Shown in pieces: positions 29,594 to 39,110 of a stretch of DNA of 64,000 bases. The stretch covers positions 1-64,000 of the forward strand of contig NZ_VLLN01000001.1 of NCBI RefSeq assembly GCF_007830735.1, given 5' to 3'. This DNA comes from Geobacter argillaceus (lineage in GTDB: Bacteria > Desulfobacterota > Desulfuromonadia > Geobacterales > DSM-12255). Numbering within the stretch: position 1 is the first letter of the stretch; each line of letters opens with the position of its first letter. The notes under the pieces are model-generated. The model saw nothing but the letters and a program-made list of their open reading frames with translations. It did no database searches and had not been told where the DNA came from. Both the position numbers and the translations under genes were made by a program.

Positions 29594-29628
29594 ACTAAGG
29601 GCACTCCCCGGAGTGCCCTTAGTTTTTG
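29594..29628. terminator. Bidirectional terminator between gap and the GspE-type ATPase gene
   Basis: ACTAAGGGCACTCC pairs with GGAGTGCCCTTAGT, followed by TTTTT on the plus strand and preceded by AAAA (U-run for the minus strand). It serves both convergent genes. Confidence 0.93.
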
Positions 29629-29651
29629 TTCTCTCCCCCCGATCCTCGCTG

Positions 29652-31442
29652 TTATCCCGTGACCGCCACCACCTCTTCGTAGGTCGTCACCCCTTCCAGC
29701 ATCTTCCGCACCGCCACCTCCCTCAGGACTACCATGCCGTCGGCCCTGGCCGCCCCATAGAGTGCCGTCAGGTCCACCTGATTGGAAAGCACCCCCTTGA
29801 CCGTGTCGGTGAAATCCATTACCTCGAAGATGCCGGTCCGCCCCTTGTAACCGGTGCCACGGCACTCGGTGCACCCCTCCCCCTCCCATACCCGGTATTC
29901 CCGCGGCTCCAGTTGCAGGTAGCTCACCTCCTCGTCCGCAAGCCGCCGTTCCCGCTTGCAGTGGAGGCAGATGGTCCGCAAGAGCCGCTGGGCGATGATG
30001 CCGATGACCGTGGACGAAATGAGGAACGACGGCACCCCCAGGTCCAGCAGACGGGTAACGGACGACGGCGCGTCGTTGGTGTGAAGGGTGGAGAGGACCA
30101 GGTGGCCGGTAAGGGCCGCCTGGACCGCGTTTTCCGCCGTCTCCCGGTCGCGGATCTCGCCGATCATGATGATGTCCGGGTCCTGACGAAGGATATTGCG
30201 CAGCACCGTGGCAAAGGTGACGCCGATCCCGCTCTGCACCCCCACCTGGTTGAACTCCTCCATCACCATCTCGATCGGGTCCTCCACGGTGACAATGTTC
30301 ACCTCCGGCGACGACAGGGTCCGGAGCGACGAGTAGAGGGTGGTGGTCTTGCCGCTGCCGGTCGGCCCGGTCACCAGGATCACCCCGTTGGGCCGCCGGA
30401 TGAAGGAGCTGTAGAGCTGGAACTCCCGTGGGTAGAAGCCGATCCCGTCCAGGTCCTGCATCAGCACGTCCGGGTCGAACACCCGGATCACCACCTTTTC
30501 GCCGAACGCAACCGGCAGGGTGGAGACCCGGAGTTCGATCTCCTTTGCCTTGTGGGTGGTCTTGATCCGGCCGTCCTGGGGACGCCGCTTTTCGGCCAGG
30601 TCGAGGCGGGAGAGGAGCTTGATCCGCGAGACGATCGGCGCGTGAAGGCTCTTGGGGATCGTGTGGATGTTGTGCAGGACCCCGTCGACCCGCAGGCGCA
30701 CCAGTGCCTTTTCCCGTTTCGGCTCGATATGGATGTCGCTGGCCCGCTGCTCGAAGGCATACTGGAGGAGATACTCCACCGCAGACACGATATGTTGGTC
30801 GCTTCCTTCGACCTCCTGCTGCCCCTTCATCCGGACGAACTGCTCCAGGTTACCCAGGTCGGTGGCGGCCAGGAACTCGTTTTCCGCGGCCAGCACCGAG
30901 GCCCGGAAGCCGAAGAACTCGCGGAGGATCTTCAGGATGTCGCTCCGTGAAGCGAGGACCCGGCGCACCCGGATGTTGCGGATGCTCTCCAGGTCGGCGA
31001 TCACCTCGTCGTTGAACGGGTCGGCCACGGCAACCGTGACCGTGCCGGCCGATTCGGCGATCGGTACGATCAGATGCTTCAGGGCAAAGGGGCGGGAGAC
31101 GTGGGCCGTGACCGTTCCCAGGTCCAGCTTAAGGGGGTCAATCTTGACATACTCCATCCTGACGGCCAGGGCAATAGTCTCGGTAATGGCGTCCTCGGTC
31201 AGCACCCTGCCGTCGGTCCCGGGCATTTCCAGGTTGAATGAAGAGATCACCTCTGCCGGTGAAACCTGCTCCGGCACCTGGTGAAAACGGCGGGAGTAGC
31301 CCGCCTGCTGGTAACTGGTCAGCCGAACAGCCTGGCTCTCCCCCCGTGCAACTATCTCGCCGTACTGCTCTTCGCTGATCATCCCCCTTTTGAGCAGTAT
31401 CTGGCCGACATTCTTTATGGTCAGGGTTTTCTTATGGCTCAT
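29652..31442 (-). CDS. GspE/PilB/MshE-type secretion ATPase
   Basis: A 596-residue AAA+ ATPase of the type II secretion / type IV pilus superfamily. The N-terminal MshEN-like region (residues about 1-160; LGQILLKRGMISEEQYGEI style) is followed by the catalytic core: ASDIHIEP, Walker A GPTGSGKTTTLYSSL, Asp box, Walker B IMIGEIRDRETAE, and the His box LSTLHTNDAPSS. The zinc-binding tetracysteine motif (CLHC ... CTEC) is intact. No other secretion or pilus genes are adjacent, so the partner machine is unknown; an MshEN domain could bind cyclic di-GMP. ATG 31442 is preferred; a GTG at 31448 is possible. Confidence 0.9.
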   Translation of the reverse strand: MSHKKTLTIKNVGQILLKRGMISEEQYGEIVARGESQAVRLTSYQQAGYSRRFHQVPEQVSPAEVISSFNLEMPGTDGRVLTEDAITETIALAVRMEYVKIDPLKLDLGTVTAHVSRPFALKHLIVPIAESAGTVTVAVADPFNDEVIADLESIRNIRVRRVLASRSDILKILREFFGFRASVLAAENEFLAATDLGNLEQFVRMKGQQEVEGSDQHIVSAVEYLLQYAFEQRASDIHIEPKREKALVRLRVDGVLHNIHTIPKSLHAPIVSRIKLLSRLDLAEKRRPQDGRIKTTHKAKEIELRVSTLPVAFGEKVVIRVFDPDVLMQDLDGIGFYPREFQLYSSFIRRPNGVILVTGPTGSGKTTTLYSSLRTLSSPEVNIVTVEDPIEMVMEEFNQVGVQSGIGVTFATVLRNILRQDPDIIMIGEIRDRETAENAVQAALTGHLVLSTLHTNDAPSSVTRLLDLGVPSFLISSTVIGIIAQRLLRTICLHCKRERRLADEEVSYLQLEPREYRVWEGEGCTECRGTGYKGRTGIFEVMDFTDTVKGVLSNQVDLTALYGAARADGMVVLREVAVRKMLEGVTTYEEVVAVTG

Positions 31443-31587
31443 CGTCACCTATCCCTCCGGTCTGCTCCATAATAGCACGCCCATGAACGTTTGCCAGCAA
31501 ATGCGGCGCGGCTGTTTGACTTCCCTTTTCACTTCATCTATAAATGTTGATCAGTGCACACCACTACAAACAGCATGGGAGCCATTC

Positions 31588-32364
31588 ATGAAACGACTGA
31601 CAATCCTTGCCGCACTCTACCTCCTGGCACCGTGCTACGCCTTCTGCGCCGGCGAACCGGCACTGCCCGCCGGACACGGCGGAGGCTCTGCCGGGCCGGC
31701 CATCCGGAGCACCGTTGATACCGGCCAACTGCAGGAACCGCACAAGGGGAAGGTCGTCCAGATCATCAACAGCGGCGGCTATACGTACGTGCAGCTCAAG
31801 AAGAAAAGCGGCGAAAAGATCTGGCTGGCCGTGCCCGACGCCCCGATCGAAGTCGGCTCGCAGATGACCTTCAACCCCGGCATGCTGATGGTCAACTTCC
31901 AGAGCAAGACACTGAACCGGACCTTCGACAAGATCGTCTTCACCGACCTGCCGACGCCGCCCAAGGGGGCAAAAAAGGCGAGCGACGTAAAGGGCAAATC
32001 GCCGGGAAGCGGCGGCACGGTTTCACCGGACATGAAGGTGAAGGTGAAGAAGGCAACCGGCACCAACGCCTACACCATCAGCGAACTCTACAAGAACAAG
32101 GCGAAACTGGACAAGAAGCAGGTCCGGGTACGCGGCAAGGTGGTGAAGGTTTCCGCCAACATCATGGGAAAGACCTGGATTCACCTGCGGGATGGCTCCG
32201 GTTCCCACGCCACCGGCGACTTCAACCTGGTGGTCACCTCCCAGTCAGTACCGGCAGAGGGGGAAACGGTCACCGTGAACGGCACCCTTTACAAGAACAA
32301 GGACTTCGGCGGCGGTTACAAGTACGACATAATCGTGGAAAAGGCGGAGATCACGGTCGAGTAG
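31588..32364 (+). CDS. Secreted OB-fold protein (NrfJ-like)
   Basis: A 258-residue exported protein with a signal peptide (MKRLTILAALYLLAPCYAFCA). It has two beta-barrel modules: residues about 50-115 (GKVVQIINSGGYTYVQLKKKSGEKIWLAVP), and 160-255 (Y-K-N-K-A-K-L-D-K-K-Q-V-R-V-R-G-K-V-V-K-V, then KTWIHLRDGSGS), the second a typical OB fold. Similar two-module proteins are annotated as NrfJ-like or nucleic-acid-binding OB proteins near c-type cytochrome systems. The start at 31588 follows GGGAG; the in-frame extension upstream is not coding-like. Followed by a strong terminator. Function unproven. Confidence 0.75.
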   Translation: MKRLTILAALYLLAPCYAFCAGEPALPAGHGGGSAGPAIRSTVDTGQLQEPHKGKVVQIINSGGYTYVQLKKKSGEKIWLAVPDAPIEVGSQMTFNPGMLMVNFQSKTLNRTFDKIVFTDLPTPPKGAKKASDVKGKSPGSGGTVSPDMKVKVKKATGTNAYTISELYKNKAKLDKKQVRVRGKVVKVSANIMGKTWIHLRDGSGSHATGDFNLVVTSQSVPAEGETVTVNGTLYKNKDFGGGYKYDIIVEKAEITVE

Positions 32365-32390
32365 CCCCCACGGCTTCCTGGACGTTTCAA

Positions 32391-32430
32391 GCGAAAAGGC
32401 CCGTGGAGATATCTCCGCAGGCCTTTTCGC
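32391..32430. terminator. Bidirectional terminator between the OB-fold and radical SAM genes
   Basis: GCGAAAAGGCC pairs with GGCCTTTTCGC, with an inner palindrome GGAGATATCTCC. It lies between convergent genes and carries A and T runs within the stem. Confidence 0.85.
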
Positions 32431-32461
32431 TTCCCGGTCGGTGGTGAATCCATGGCTTCCA

Positions 32462-33787
32462 CTACCGGATCGGCCACCCCTTCTCAAATCCCTCGGGATA
32501 GAAGTTCTCTTTCGTCCGGTTGAAGTAGCCGTACTGGATGCAGGGAAACTCCCGCTTCACCCGCTCCATCATCCGGTACATCCCCATTCCTCGCCCGGTC
32601 ACCCCCATCTGACGGTTGTAGTAGTCCGGATCGATGGAGAGGTTACGCAGCTGGAGCATATCCACCCCGGTGTCGGCGATGAAGCGCAAGAGCGCCTCGA
32701 CCTCGGCCTCGCTGTCGGTGACTCCCGGCGACACCAGGTAGTTGATCATGGTGAAGAGCCCCCGCTCCTTGGCCGTCCGCACCGACGCCACCACATCGCT
32801 GAACCGGTAGTTCATTGGCCGGTAGTAGAGGTTGTACAGCTCCTCCTGCACCGAGTTCATGGAAAAGCGCATGGAGTCCATCCCGGCGTCGCAAAGCATG
32901 GCGATCCGGTCCGGGAAGGAGCCGTTGGAGTTGAAGTTAACCGTGCCGCGCCCGGCGATACTCTTCAGACGCCTGGTCGCCTCGGCCACGGTGTCGGCCT
33001 GCATGATCGGGTCCCCCTCGCACCCCTGGCCGTAGGAGACGATCGGCTCCGGGGCCTCCTCCAGGTGGGGGAGCATCAGTTCGCATATCTCCTCCGGCGT
33101 CGGCACGAAACCGATCCGCTCGTGGTTGGAAGGACAGCAGTCGGACGGCTGGAGACTGATGCACCCAAGACAGCGGGAGTTGCAGACCGGCGACGTGGGG
33201 ATGGGGGCCTCCCATCGGCGGTAGAAAAGGTTCTTGGCGGCAAAGCAGTGGTAGTCGATGGCACAACGGCTAAGCTGCTCCAGGAGCCGGTTATCGGGAA
33301 ACACGCCCAGCATTTTGCGCACCAGGGGGTCCAGCAGCCGGTCGTCATAGTTCTTGGGGAGCCAGTTCTCGTTGGTGTCCACCCGGCTGGCTGCCACCAC
33401 GAACCGTTCCTGCTCCTCGTCCCACCCGACGGCGGTGTAGGACCAGAGCGGCAGGTGTATCCGCTTCCGACTGTAGTCGCAGGCCGGCAGCAGGGTTCGC
33501 ACATACCCGGGGGCCATGAAGGCGGAGACCGCCTGGACCCGCTCCTCCCGTTTCCCCTCCCGCACGGTGGCGACGGTGGTGAATTGCCGATTTTTCCCAT
33601 TCCACGCAATGGGCGGGGTGTCGGGAATGGTAAAGAGCCGGCTGTCGTCGGGAAGCGGGATAAGCTCCACCTCCTCGGGCAGGACCGGCTCCTGGCCGTT
33701 CATGCCGGCCATCTCCAGGTACGGGTGGTCGTAGATGTTCCCTTTACGGTCGGCATAGAGAAGTTTTGGCCTGGTGTGGCGCCCCAT
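32462..33787 (-). CDS. Radical SAM protein of unknown function
   Basis: A 441-residue protein whose radical SAM domain starts unusually late. The 4Fe-4S motif C-x3-C-x2-C is at Cys202, Cys206, Cys209 (PVCNSRCLGC). The first 190 residues form a separate domain with a conserved-looking PLWSYTAVGWDEE and RCAIDYHCFAAKN region. After the cluster come VSYGQGCEGDPIM, NFNSNGSFPDRI and SMRFSMNSVQEELYN, which fit a SAM barrel. No SPASM cysteines are evident at the C-terminus. Start ATG at 33787 with AGGAG upstream. No peptide substrate or partner gene lies beside it. The reaction is unknown. Confidence 0.8.
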   Translation of the reverse strand: MGRHTRPKLLYADRKGNIYDHPYLEMAGMNGQEPVLPEEVELIPLPDDSRLFTIPDTPPIAWNGKNRQFTTVATVREGKREERVQAVSAFMAPGYVRTLLPACDYSRKRIHLPLWSYTAVGWDEEQERFVVAASRVDTNENWLPKNYDDRLLDPLVRKMLGVFPDNRLLEQLSRCAIDYHCFAAKNLFYRRWEAPIPTSPVCNSRCLGCISLQPSDCCPSNHERIGFVPTPEEICELMLPHLEEAPEPIVSYGQGCEGDPIMQADTVAEATRRLKSIAGRGTVNFNSNGSFPDRIAMLCDAGMDSMRFSMNSVQEELYNLYYRPMNYRFSDVVASVRTAKERGLFTMINYLVSPGVTDSEAEVEALLRFIADTGVDMLQLRNLSIDPDYYNRQMGVTGRGMGMYRMMERVKREFPCIQYGYFNRTKENFYPEGFEKGWPIR

Positions 33788-33999
33788 CGGTTCGCTCCTG
33801 TCGTTTACTGTCAGACGACAATCCTACCATTCCGGGTGCAAGGGGAAAAGCGGAAAGTAACAGGTGCGACGGCGCCTTCTTGACAGGCGAAATGATAATA
33901 ATTTGCTTTAGTTATTAATTCCCCATCCGAAAAGAAATCCTGATTCAATCTGCCAGGTTCAGCATGCAGGCTCATCAATCCGTTCATCAAGGAGGGAAT

Positions 34000-35640
34000 A
34001 TGCTCGCAAACGTGAAAATCGGCAAACGTCTGGCCATAGGCTTCGGCATTATCCTGCTCTTTCTGGTCGCCATCGCCATAACCGGTTACTGGGGGACGCA
34101 CGCACTGGAAAAGGAGAGCCGGAGAATTCTGTACACCGAGGCCAAGCTGGTGGAGTATGCCCAGCGGACCAGGGCCAACGTCAACATCATGCGGCGCTTC
34201 GAAAAGGACGCCTTTATCAACCTGAGCGATCCGGCCAAGGTCGGCGAATACCGGAAGAAATGGGGTGAGGCGCTGGAACAGTGCAAGAAACGCGTTGACG
34301 GAATCGACGGGCTGCTGACCGACCAGCAGGACAAGGCGGTTGTGGCCGCCATCAGAAAGGAGCTGGAGACCTATGTGGCCGGCTTCAACCTGGTGGCCGA
34401 CCAGGTCGTCGCCGGGCAGATCAGGACCACCCAGGACGCCAACAGTGCGATCGGCGAATACAAGGAGCCGATCCATCGCATGGAATCCCAGGCCGAAGAC
34501 CTTGCCAACCGGATAGACAAGAGAATGGCCAGCAGCAGCAAGGATGCAGAAGCCATCAAGCAGAAGATCAATGGCGTCCTGACCACCCTCTCCCTGGCAG
34601 CAATCCTGCTGGCGCTTCTTGTTGTGGTCACCCTTATCCGCTCCATCAAACGGCCGCTTCTGCAGATCAATGCCATGCTCACCGATATCGCCCAAGGTGA
34701 GGGGGACTTGACCAAGCGGCTCGACTACGCAGGTCGGGATGAACTGGGCGAGATCTGCGCCATGTTCAACACCTTTGTGGAAAAGCTGCGCACCATAATC
34801 TCCCAGGTCGCCCAGAACTCGGCGCTGGTTGCTTCGGCGGCCAACCAGCTTCAGGCGGCGTCGGTGCAGACATCGAACGGCGCCGAGGAAGTGGCGGCCC
34901 AGGCCGGCACCGTGGCGACCGCAGCCGAGGAGATGGCTGCCACGTCCGGCGATATCGCCCAGAACTGTCACCTGGCGGCCGACGGTTCCCGGCACGCCAA
35001 TGATTCGGCCAATGCCGGGGCATCGGTGGTAGAGAAGACCGTAGCAGTTATGAACCAGATAGCGGTCAAGGTGCAGGAGTCGGCAAAAACCGTGGAAAGT
35101 CTGGGGAACAGGTCAGATCAGATCGGCGCCATTATCGGCACCATCGAGGATATCGCCGACCAGACCAACCTGCTGGCCCTTAACGCGGCCATCGAAGCGG
35201 CCCGGGCCGGCGAGCAGGGACGTGGCTTCGCGGTTGTCGCCGACGAGGTGCGGGCACTGGCCGAACGGACCACCAAGGCGACCCGTGAGATCGGGGAGAT
35301 GATCAAGGCAATCCAGACCGAGACCAAGGGAGCCGTGGCCGTCATGGAGGAGGGGGTGCACCAGGTGGAAAACGGTACTTCGGAAGCGGCCAAATCGGGA
35401 GCGGCCCTCCAGGAGATCCTCGACCAGGTTAATTCGGTGAGCATGCAGGTGAACCAGATCGCCACCGCCGCGGAGCAGCAGACGGCAACGTCGAGCGAGA
35501 TCAGCGGCAATATCCAGCAGATTACCGAAGTGATTCAACACACCGCGAGAGGGGCGGAAGAATCGGCATCCGCCGCCAGCCAGCTGGCCTCGACTGCCGA
35601 GGAGCTGCAACGACTTGTGGGGCAGTTCAAATTGGCATGA
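34000..35640 (+). CDS. Methyl-accepting chemotaxis protein
   Basis: A 546-residue chemoreceptor. Membrane segment 1 is at residues about 10-30, a periplasmic four-helix-bundle domain follows (about 31-190), membrane segment 2 (about 193-213), HAMP (about 214-270) and the cytoplasmic signalling domain, with the conserved hairpin tip around [40 protein letters not shown]. It would relay ligand or redox signals to a CheA kinase. The start at 34000 follows AAGGAGGG; the upstream ATG at 33964 precedes this site and is rejected. It is a single-gene unit ending in a hairpin terminator. Confidence 0.95.
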   Translation: MLANVKIGKRLAIGFGIILLFLVAIAITGYWGTHALEKESRRILYTEAKLVEYAQRTRANVNIMRRFEKDAFINLSDPAKVGEYRKKWGEALEQCKKRVDGIDGLLTDQQDKAVVAAIRKELETYVAGFNLVADQVVAGQIRTTQDANSAIGEYKEPIHRMESQAEDLANRIDKRMASSSKDAEAIKQKINGVLTTLSLAAILLALLVVVTLIRSIKRPLLQINAMLTDIAQGEGDLTKRLDYAGRDELGEICAMFNTFVEKLRTIISQVAQNSALVASAANQLQAASVQTSNGAEEVAAQAGTVATAAEEMAATSGDIAQNCHLAADGSRHANDSANAGASVVEKTVAVMNQIAVKVQESAKTVESLGNRSDQIGAIIGTIEDIADQTNLLALNAAIEAARAGEQGRGFAVVADEVRALAERTTKATREIGEMIKAIQTETKGAVAVMEEGVHQVENGTSEAAKSGAALQEILDQVNSVSMQVNQIATAAEQQTATSSEISGNIQQITEVIQHTARGAEESASAASQLASTAEELQRLVGQFKLA

Positions 35641-35669
35641 CGCTGCCGAGCTGTCGGCAGCAGTAGATA

Positions 35670-35706
35670 AGAAAGGGTGGCTCCTCATATGGGGCCACCC
35701 TTTCTG
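35670..35706. terminator. Bidirectional terminator after the chemoreceptor gene
   Basis: AGAAAGGGTGGC pairs with GCCACCCTTTCT around a short loop. It lies between the convergent chemoreceptor and glycine-zipper lipoprotein genes. Confidence 0.88.
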
Positions 35707-35726
35707 CGTTTACAGATACGGCCGGC

Positions 35727-36158
35727 TCAGTAGGACGAGTCGGTCTTCTCCCCTTCGCAGACCTCCTTGATGTGATCCTTCACCAAGCGATCCCCCTCAT
35801 AGATCCGCTCACGCACCTTGCGGCACTTGGTCTGGGTCTGTTGCTGCGGCACCGGCTCCGCATAGTAGCGGCCATGCCCTTCCCCCGTTTCGGTCCGATA
35901 CTCCACCGGCCGCCCCTCTCTGACCGCCTCTCCTGCCCCGCGCACCGAAATCTCCGAGATGGTGGCGCCGGCAATGCTTCCCAGGGCCGCGCCTATCACC
36001 CCACCCCGCCATGGGTTTCTCCGGTCGAGAATAGCCCCGGCAATCCCACCCATCGCCCCGCCGGCAGTACCGCCGCTGTACTGGTAGGGGGCGCAGGCGG
36101 TGAGGGTCACTGCCAGTCCGAGCACGAGCATGAGTATTCGTACCGTCGTCAGTTTCAT
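35727..36158 (-). CDS. Glycine-zipper lipoprotein
   Basis: A 143-residue protein with a lipoprotein signal (lipid-accepting Cys22 in L-T-A-C). Residues 29-70 form a glycine zipper (GGTAGGAMGGIAGAIL; GGVIGAALGSIAGATI), as in SlyB/17-kDa antigen-like outer membrane lipoproteins. The C-terminal part is charged and includes two cysteines (K-C-R-K-V-R and E-V-C-E-G) that could form a disulfide. Start ATG follows AAGGAGG. The exact role is unknown; family members affect envelope integrity. Confidence 0.82.
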   Translation of the reverse strand: MKLTTVRILMLVLGLAVTLTACAPYQYSGGTAGGAMGGIAGAILDRRNPWRGGVIGAALGSIAGATISEISVRGAGEAVREGRPVEYRTETGEGHGRYYAEPVPQQQTQTKCRKVRERIYEGDRLVKDHIKEVCEGEKTDSSY

Positions 36159-36236
36159 CAGATCCTCCTTGTTTTGTTTTTAATAAAGTATATCATCGCC
36201 ACAGATCGCTGCAAAGAGCACACGGCAGCGGCCCGA

Positions 36237-37508
36237 TCATTCCTTCACCCGGTAGGTGCCGTCTTTCCGGATCTCCAGGGAAGCGTCAAGGTAGCAGGCC
36301 CGATAGCCTTTCTCGTTCAGGAACCGATACGCCATACCGGCAGTTGTACCGTTGGCAGCGTAGATAAAGATGATCATCTGCTTATTGATCTCTTCCCGGC
36401 GCTTTGCCAGGCTTGCCAGCGGGATATTGACCGCCCTGGGCAGACGTGCTGACGCGAACTCCTTTGCACCGCGTACGTCCAGGATCAGGACCGTTTTCTT
36501 TGAACTGATAACACTTGGCAGGTCTTCCTTGTCAATCCTTCCCCCTTCGTGCTTGGAAGAATAGTTGACCTCGCCGGCGGCCGGACCGTGCTGCAGCGCT
36601 CCGCCATGTTCCTGCCAGGATTCGATCCCGGCGACGATGTAGAACACCTTGCGGTATCCCCATCCTCGCACCTTGGCGGCAACCGATCGAACGTCGGTCC
36701 TCCTGTCCCCATAAAAGATCAGTGGCATGTTCGTGTCAGCAGGCAACCGGCCTTTTTCCAGTTCTTCAGCCGGTATGTTGGCCGCTTCCGGAATATGTCC
36801 GGCAGCAGCGGCAATCGTGCTCCTCAGGTCAACAATCCCCTGCGCCCCCTTGTTGAGCGATTCCACGGTCGACTCAACCAGATTGTCGCTCTTCAGCCAA
36901 TCGGCCATACCGCCACGGTAGACCCTGACATCACGGTACCGGTGTTTCAGAGCCAGCGCCACCGCCTTGGGAAGCAGGCTGCTGCTGGCAACGTTGGCGT
37001 AGAAGATCAGGGAGGTGCCTTTGTCTTCGGGGAGCTGCTCACCCATACGCTTTTCGAGAAATGAGTAGGGGACAGGTTCGGCGCCAGGGATATGTCCATT
37101 GGCAAACTCTTCCGGAGTACGGATATCTGCCAAAAAAAACGGTTTGCCGCCATCGCCTGAACGCAGAAGCGCTTCCAGTTCGGAACGGCTGATAAGCGTG
37201 ACCGGTTGTGGCAACGGAGGGAGATCGACAGAAATGGTCGTTGCGAGATTCCGGTCCGTAAGCTCACGGTAATCGACTATGATCGTCTCCCCCGCTTCCA
37301 GGTCCCCCGCCCCCTTGAGACTACGAAAAACGGTTCTGTCGTCGTACTGGATAAGGATCGTTTCTTTGGGGACGCGCTCCAAAGCGACTACCCGGGCCTC
37401 GCCTGAGACTGCGCTGACCAGGCCACGCAGCTCGGCAGCAGAAACGGTGCGGCCAGCTCCGAGCAGAGATACCAGCGAACAAACCAACCACAGCCATGCA
37501 CGAGCCAT
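36237..37508 (-). CDS. Exported triple rhodanese-domain protein lacking catalytic cysteines
   Basis: A 423-residue protein with signal peptide (cleavage after about residue 25). After a small beta domain (26-100) come three rhodanese-like domains: about 105-208 (FLADIRTPEEFANGHIPGAEPVPY), 218-305 (GIVDLRSTIAAAAGHIPEAANIP) and 325-420 (LILDVRGAKEFASARLPRAVNIP). At each active-site loop, where a Cys follows the I-x-x-Y strand, the residue is replaced: Ala171 (FYANVASSS), Gly267 (FYGDRRTDV) and Ala384 (IYAANGTTA). It is therefore unlikely to be a sulfurtransferase and may be a binding or scaffold protein in the periplasm. Start ATG 37508 follows GGAGG; an upstream GTG is rejected. Confidence 0.85.
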   Translation of the reverse strand: MARAWLWLVCSLVSLLGAGRTVSAAELRGLVSAVSGEARVVALERVPKETILIQYDDRTVFRSLKGAGDLEAGETIIVDYRELTDRNLATTISVDLPPLPQPVTLISRSELEALLRSGDGGKPFFLADIRTPEEFANGHIPGAEPVPYSFLEKRMGEQLPEDKGTSLIFYANVASSSLLPKAVALALKHRYRDVRVYRGGMADWLKSDNLVESTVESLNKGAQGIVDLRSTIAAAAGHIPEAANIPAEELEKGRLPADTNMPLIFYGDRRTDVRSVAAKVRGWGYRKVFYIVAGIESWQEHGGALQHGPAAGEVNYSSKHEGGRIDKEDLPSVISSKKTVLILDVRGAKEFASARLPRAVNIPLASLAKRREEINKQMIIFIYAANGTTAGMAYRFLNEKGYRACYLDASLEIRKDGTYRVKE

Positions 37509-37775
37509 ATACATCCTCCACAACCGCACAAAATGAAATACCGTAACCGCCGACAGGTGTTATAACACAGCAGGTAAAAAAGACAAAGGCGCCGTCGTAT
37601 CCCGCCACAGGATCTACCTCCTGGCAGATAGGGAGAAGAGGCGGTATATTGGAAACGGTAATCAGAAAATGGGGATTAGAGCTTCAGGATGGTGCCGGGC
37701 GATCTGAGGACGGGACTCTCCGCTGTGGCTCTCTGTTCCCGTTGGTAGATACTCTTCGACCCCTGGGAGGTACTA

Positions 37776-38927
37776 TTGAATCCGTTATTCCCATTGCCCG
37801 AACGACATGATTTCCGGCCTCCAGCCCTCTCCGTCATCGTACCGGTGTTGAACGAGCAGGAGACCCTGCCAAAACTGCTCCGGAACCTGGCTGCTCAGAC
37901 CGGGGTACACTTCGAGACGATCCTCTGCGACGGCGGTTCGGACGACGGGACCCAACAGGTAGCGGCCGGTCTCGCCACGGCGCTGCCACTGCGGATCAGT
38001 ATCATCGCCGAACCGCCGGGACGCGCGCGCCAGTTGAATGCCGGGGTTGCTGCCAGCAGGGCACCGCTCCTCCTCTTTCTGCATGCCGACTCCCATTTCC
38101 CGGACTGCCACGCCCTGGAAAGGGCCGTCCGGGCGCTGGAAGATGGGTGCCGGCAAGCCGGAAACGACCGGTTTGCCGGCCGATTCCGGCTTGTCTTCCG
38201 GCAGAGCAGCCAGCAGGCAGCGCGGGGGTTTGCCTTCTATGAAGCCAAGGCCCGCCTGAACCGGCAAGGCTGCATCCACGGCGACCAGGGGTTCATGCTC
38301 TTTCGCACCTTCTTCGACACGATCGGCCCCTTTCCAACGGGGCCGCCGATGCTCGCCGAGACCCACCTGGCCGACCGGATACTGGACGAGGGGGAATGGC
38401 TCCTCTTTCCCGACGAGATCCTGACCTCCGCCCGCCGCTTCGAAACCGAGGGGCTGCGGGAGCGCCAGACCCTCAACGCCCTGATCATGGGGGCCGCCGC
38501 TGCCCGCTGGGACCGTTTCTTTGCCGAGGTCCCCCAACTCTACCGGCAACAGGCCAATAGCGGCCGGCTGCAACTCGGCCCCATCCTGGCCAGCATCGAC
38601 GGACTCCTGGCGGAGCTTCCGCCAACGGAACGCCGGCTGCTCTGGCGCGCCATCGGGGCATACGTGCGGGACAATGCCTGGCAGATCCCGTTTTTTCTCG
38701 ACATGCGGCGCGGTTTTCACCGCGACCCGTCCGGACGACAGCCGGCCACGCCACTCACGGCAGGGTTCGAGCGCTGGCTGGCCCCGCTCCTGGCAGCCTC
38801 CGCCGGAGCTGGCCTGGCCGCCCTCCTCACCCGGTTCTGGTTTCGACGGCTGCTATGGCGGGAGACGGGATCAGCGTGCGGGACAGCGACGCATGGCGGG
38901 TCCGCTGGAACAGGATCGGGCGGTTGA
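37776..38927 (+). CDS. Family 2 glycosyltransferase (TIGR04283-like)
   Basis: A 383-residue GT-A-fold glycosyltransferase. It shows LSVIVPVLNEQETLPKLLRNL, the D-G-G-S-D-D-G-T nucleotide-sugar motif, and the D-x-D-like segment LFLHADSHFP, a set typical of the TIGR04283 group. Residues about 325-345 form a hydrophobic segment near the C-terminus. The start codon is TTG (37776) with GGGAGG five bases before it; no ATG fits. The acceptor is unknown. The last 20 residues are glycine/threonine rich and weakly conserved. Confidence 0.82.
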   Translation: MNPLFPLPERHDFRPPALSVIVPVLNEQETLPKLLRNLAAQTGVHFETILCDGGSDDGTQQVAAGLATALPLRISIIAEPPGRARQLNAGVAASRAPLLLFLHADSHFPDCHALERAVRALEDGCRQAGNDRFAGRFRLVFRQSSQQAARGFAFYEAKARLNRQGCIHGDQGFMLFRTFFDTIGPFPTGPPMLAETHLADRILDEGEWLLFPDEILTSARRFETEGLRERQTLNALIMGAAAARWDRFFAEVPQLYRQQANSGRLQLGPILASIDGLLAELPPTERRLLWRAIGAYVRDNAWQIPFFLDMRRGFHRDPSGRQPATPLTAGFERWLAPLLAASAGAGLAALLTRFWFRRLLWRETGSACGTATHGGSAGTGSGG

Positions 38928-38988
38928 TCGAGTAGCCGAAAGCGGTTCAGGAATGCATACGCGAATTGTGAGGGCTCAATATTCCTGT

Positions 38989-39110
38989 TTAGGGAACATA
39001 CCGCACCCCTGGAAGGCCGCGGAAGTGCTCATCCTGGGTCCAGAAGGTCGCCTCGTGCAGTCGGGCCGTCGGTGAAAATCCAGCCAGGCAGATGGATCTA
39101 CCACATTCAT
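38989..39110 (-). pseudogene. vapC: VapC toxin remnant (PIN domain), internally deleted
   Basis: The ATG at 39110 overlaps the antitoxin stop (ATGA) and begins MNVVDPSAWLDFHRR, a typical VapC N-terminus with the first catalytic Asp. About 45 bases on, in the +1 frame, the sequence resumes as ARLHEATFWTQDEHFRGLPG and ends at TAA (38989), the characteristic VapC C-terminus. About 85-95 residues of the middle of the PIN domain are missing and the two ends are out of frame, so the gene is dead. The antitoxin gene beside it is intact. Confidence 0.8.
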
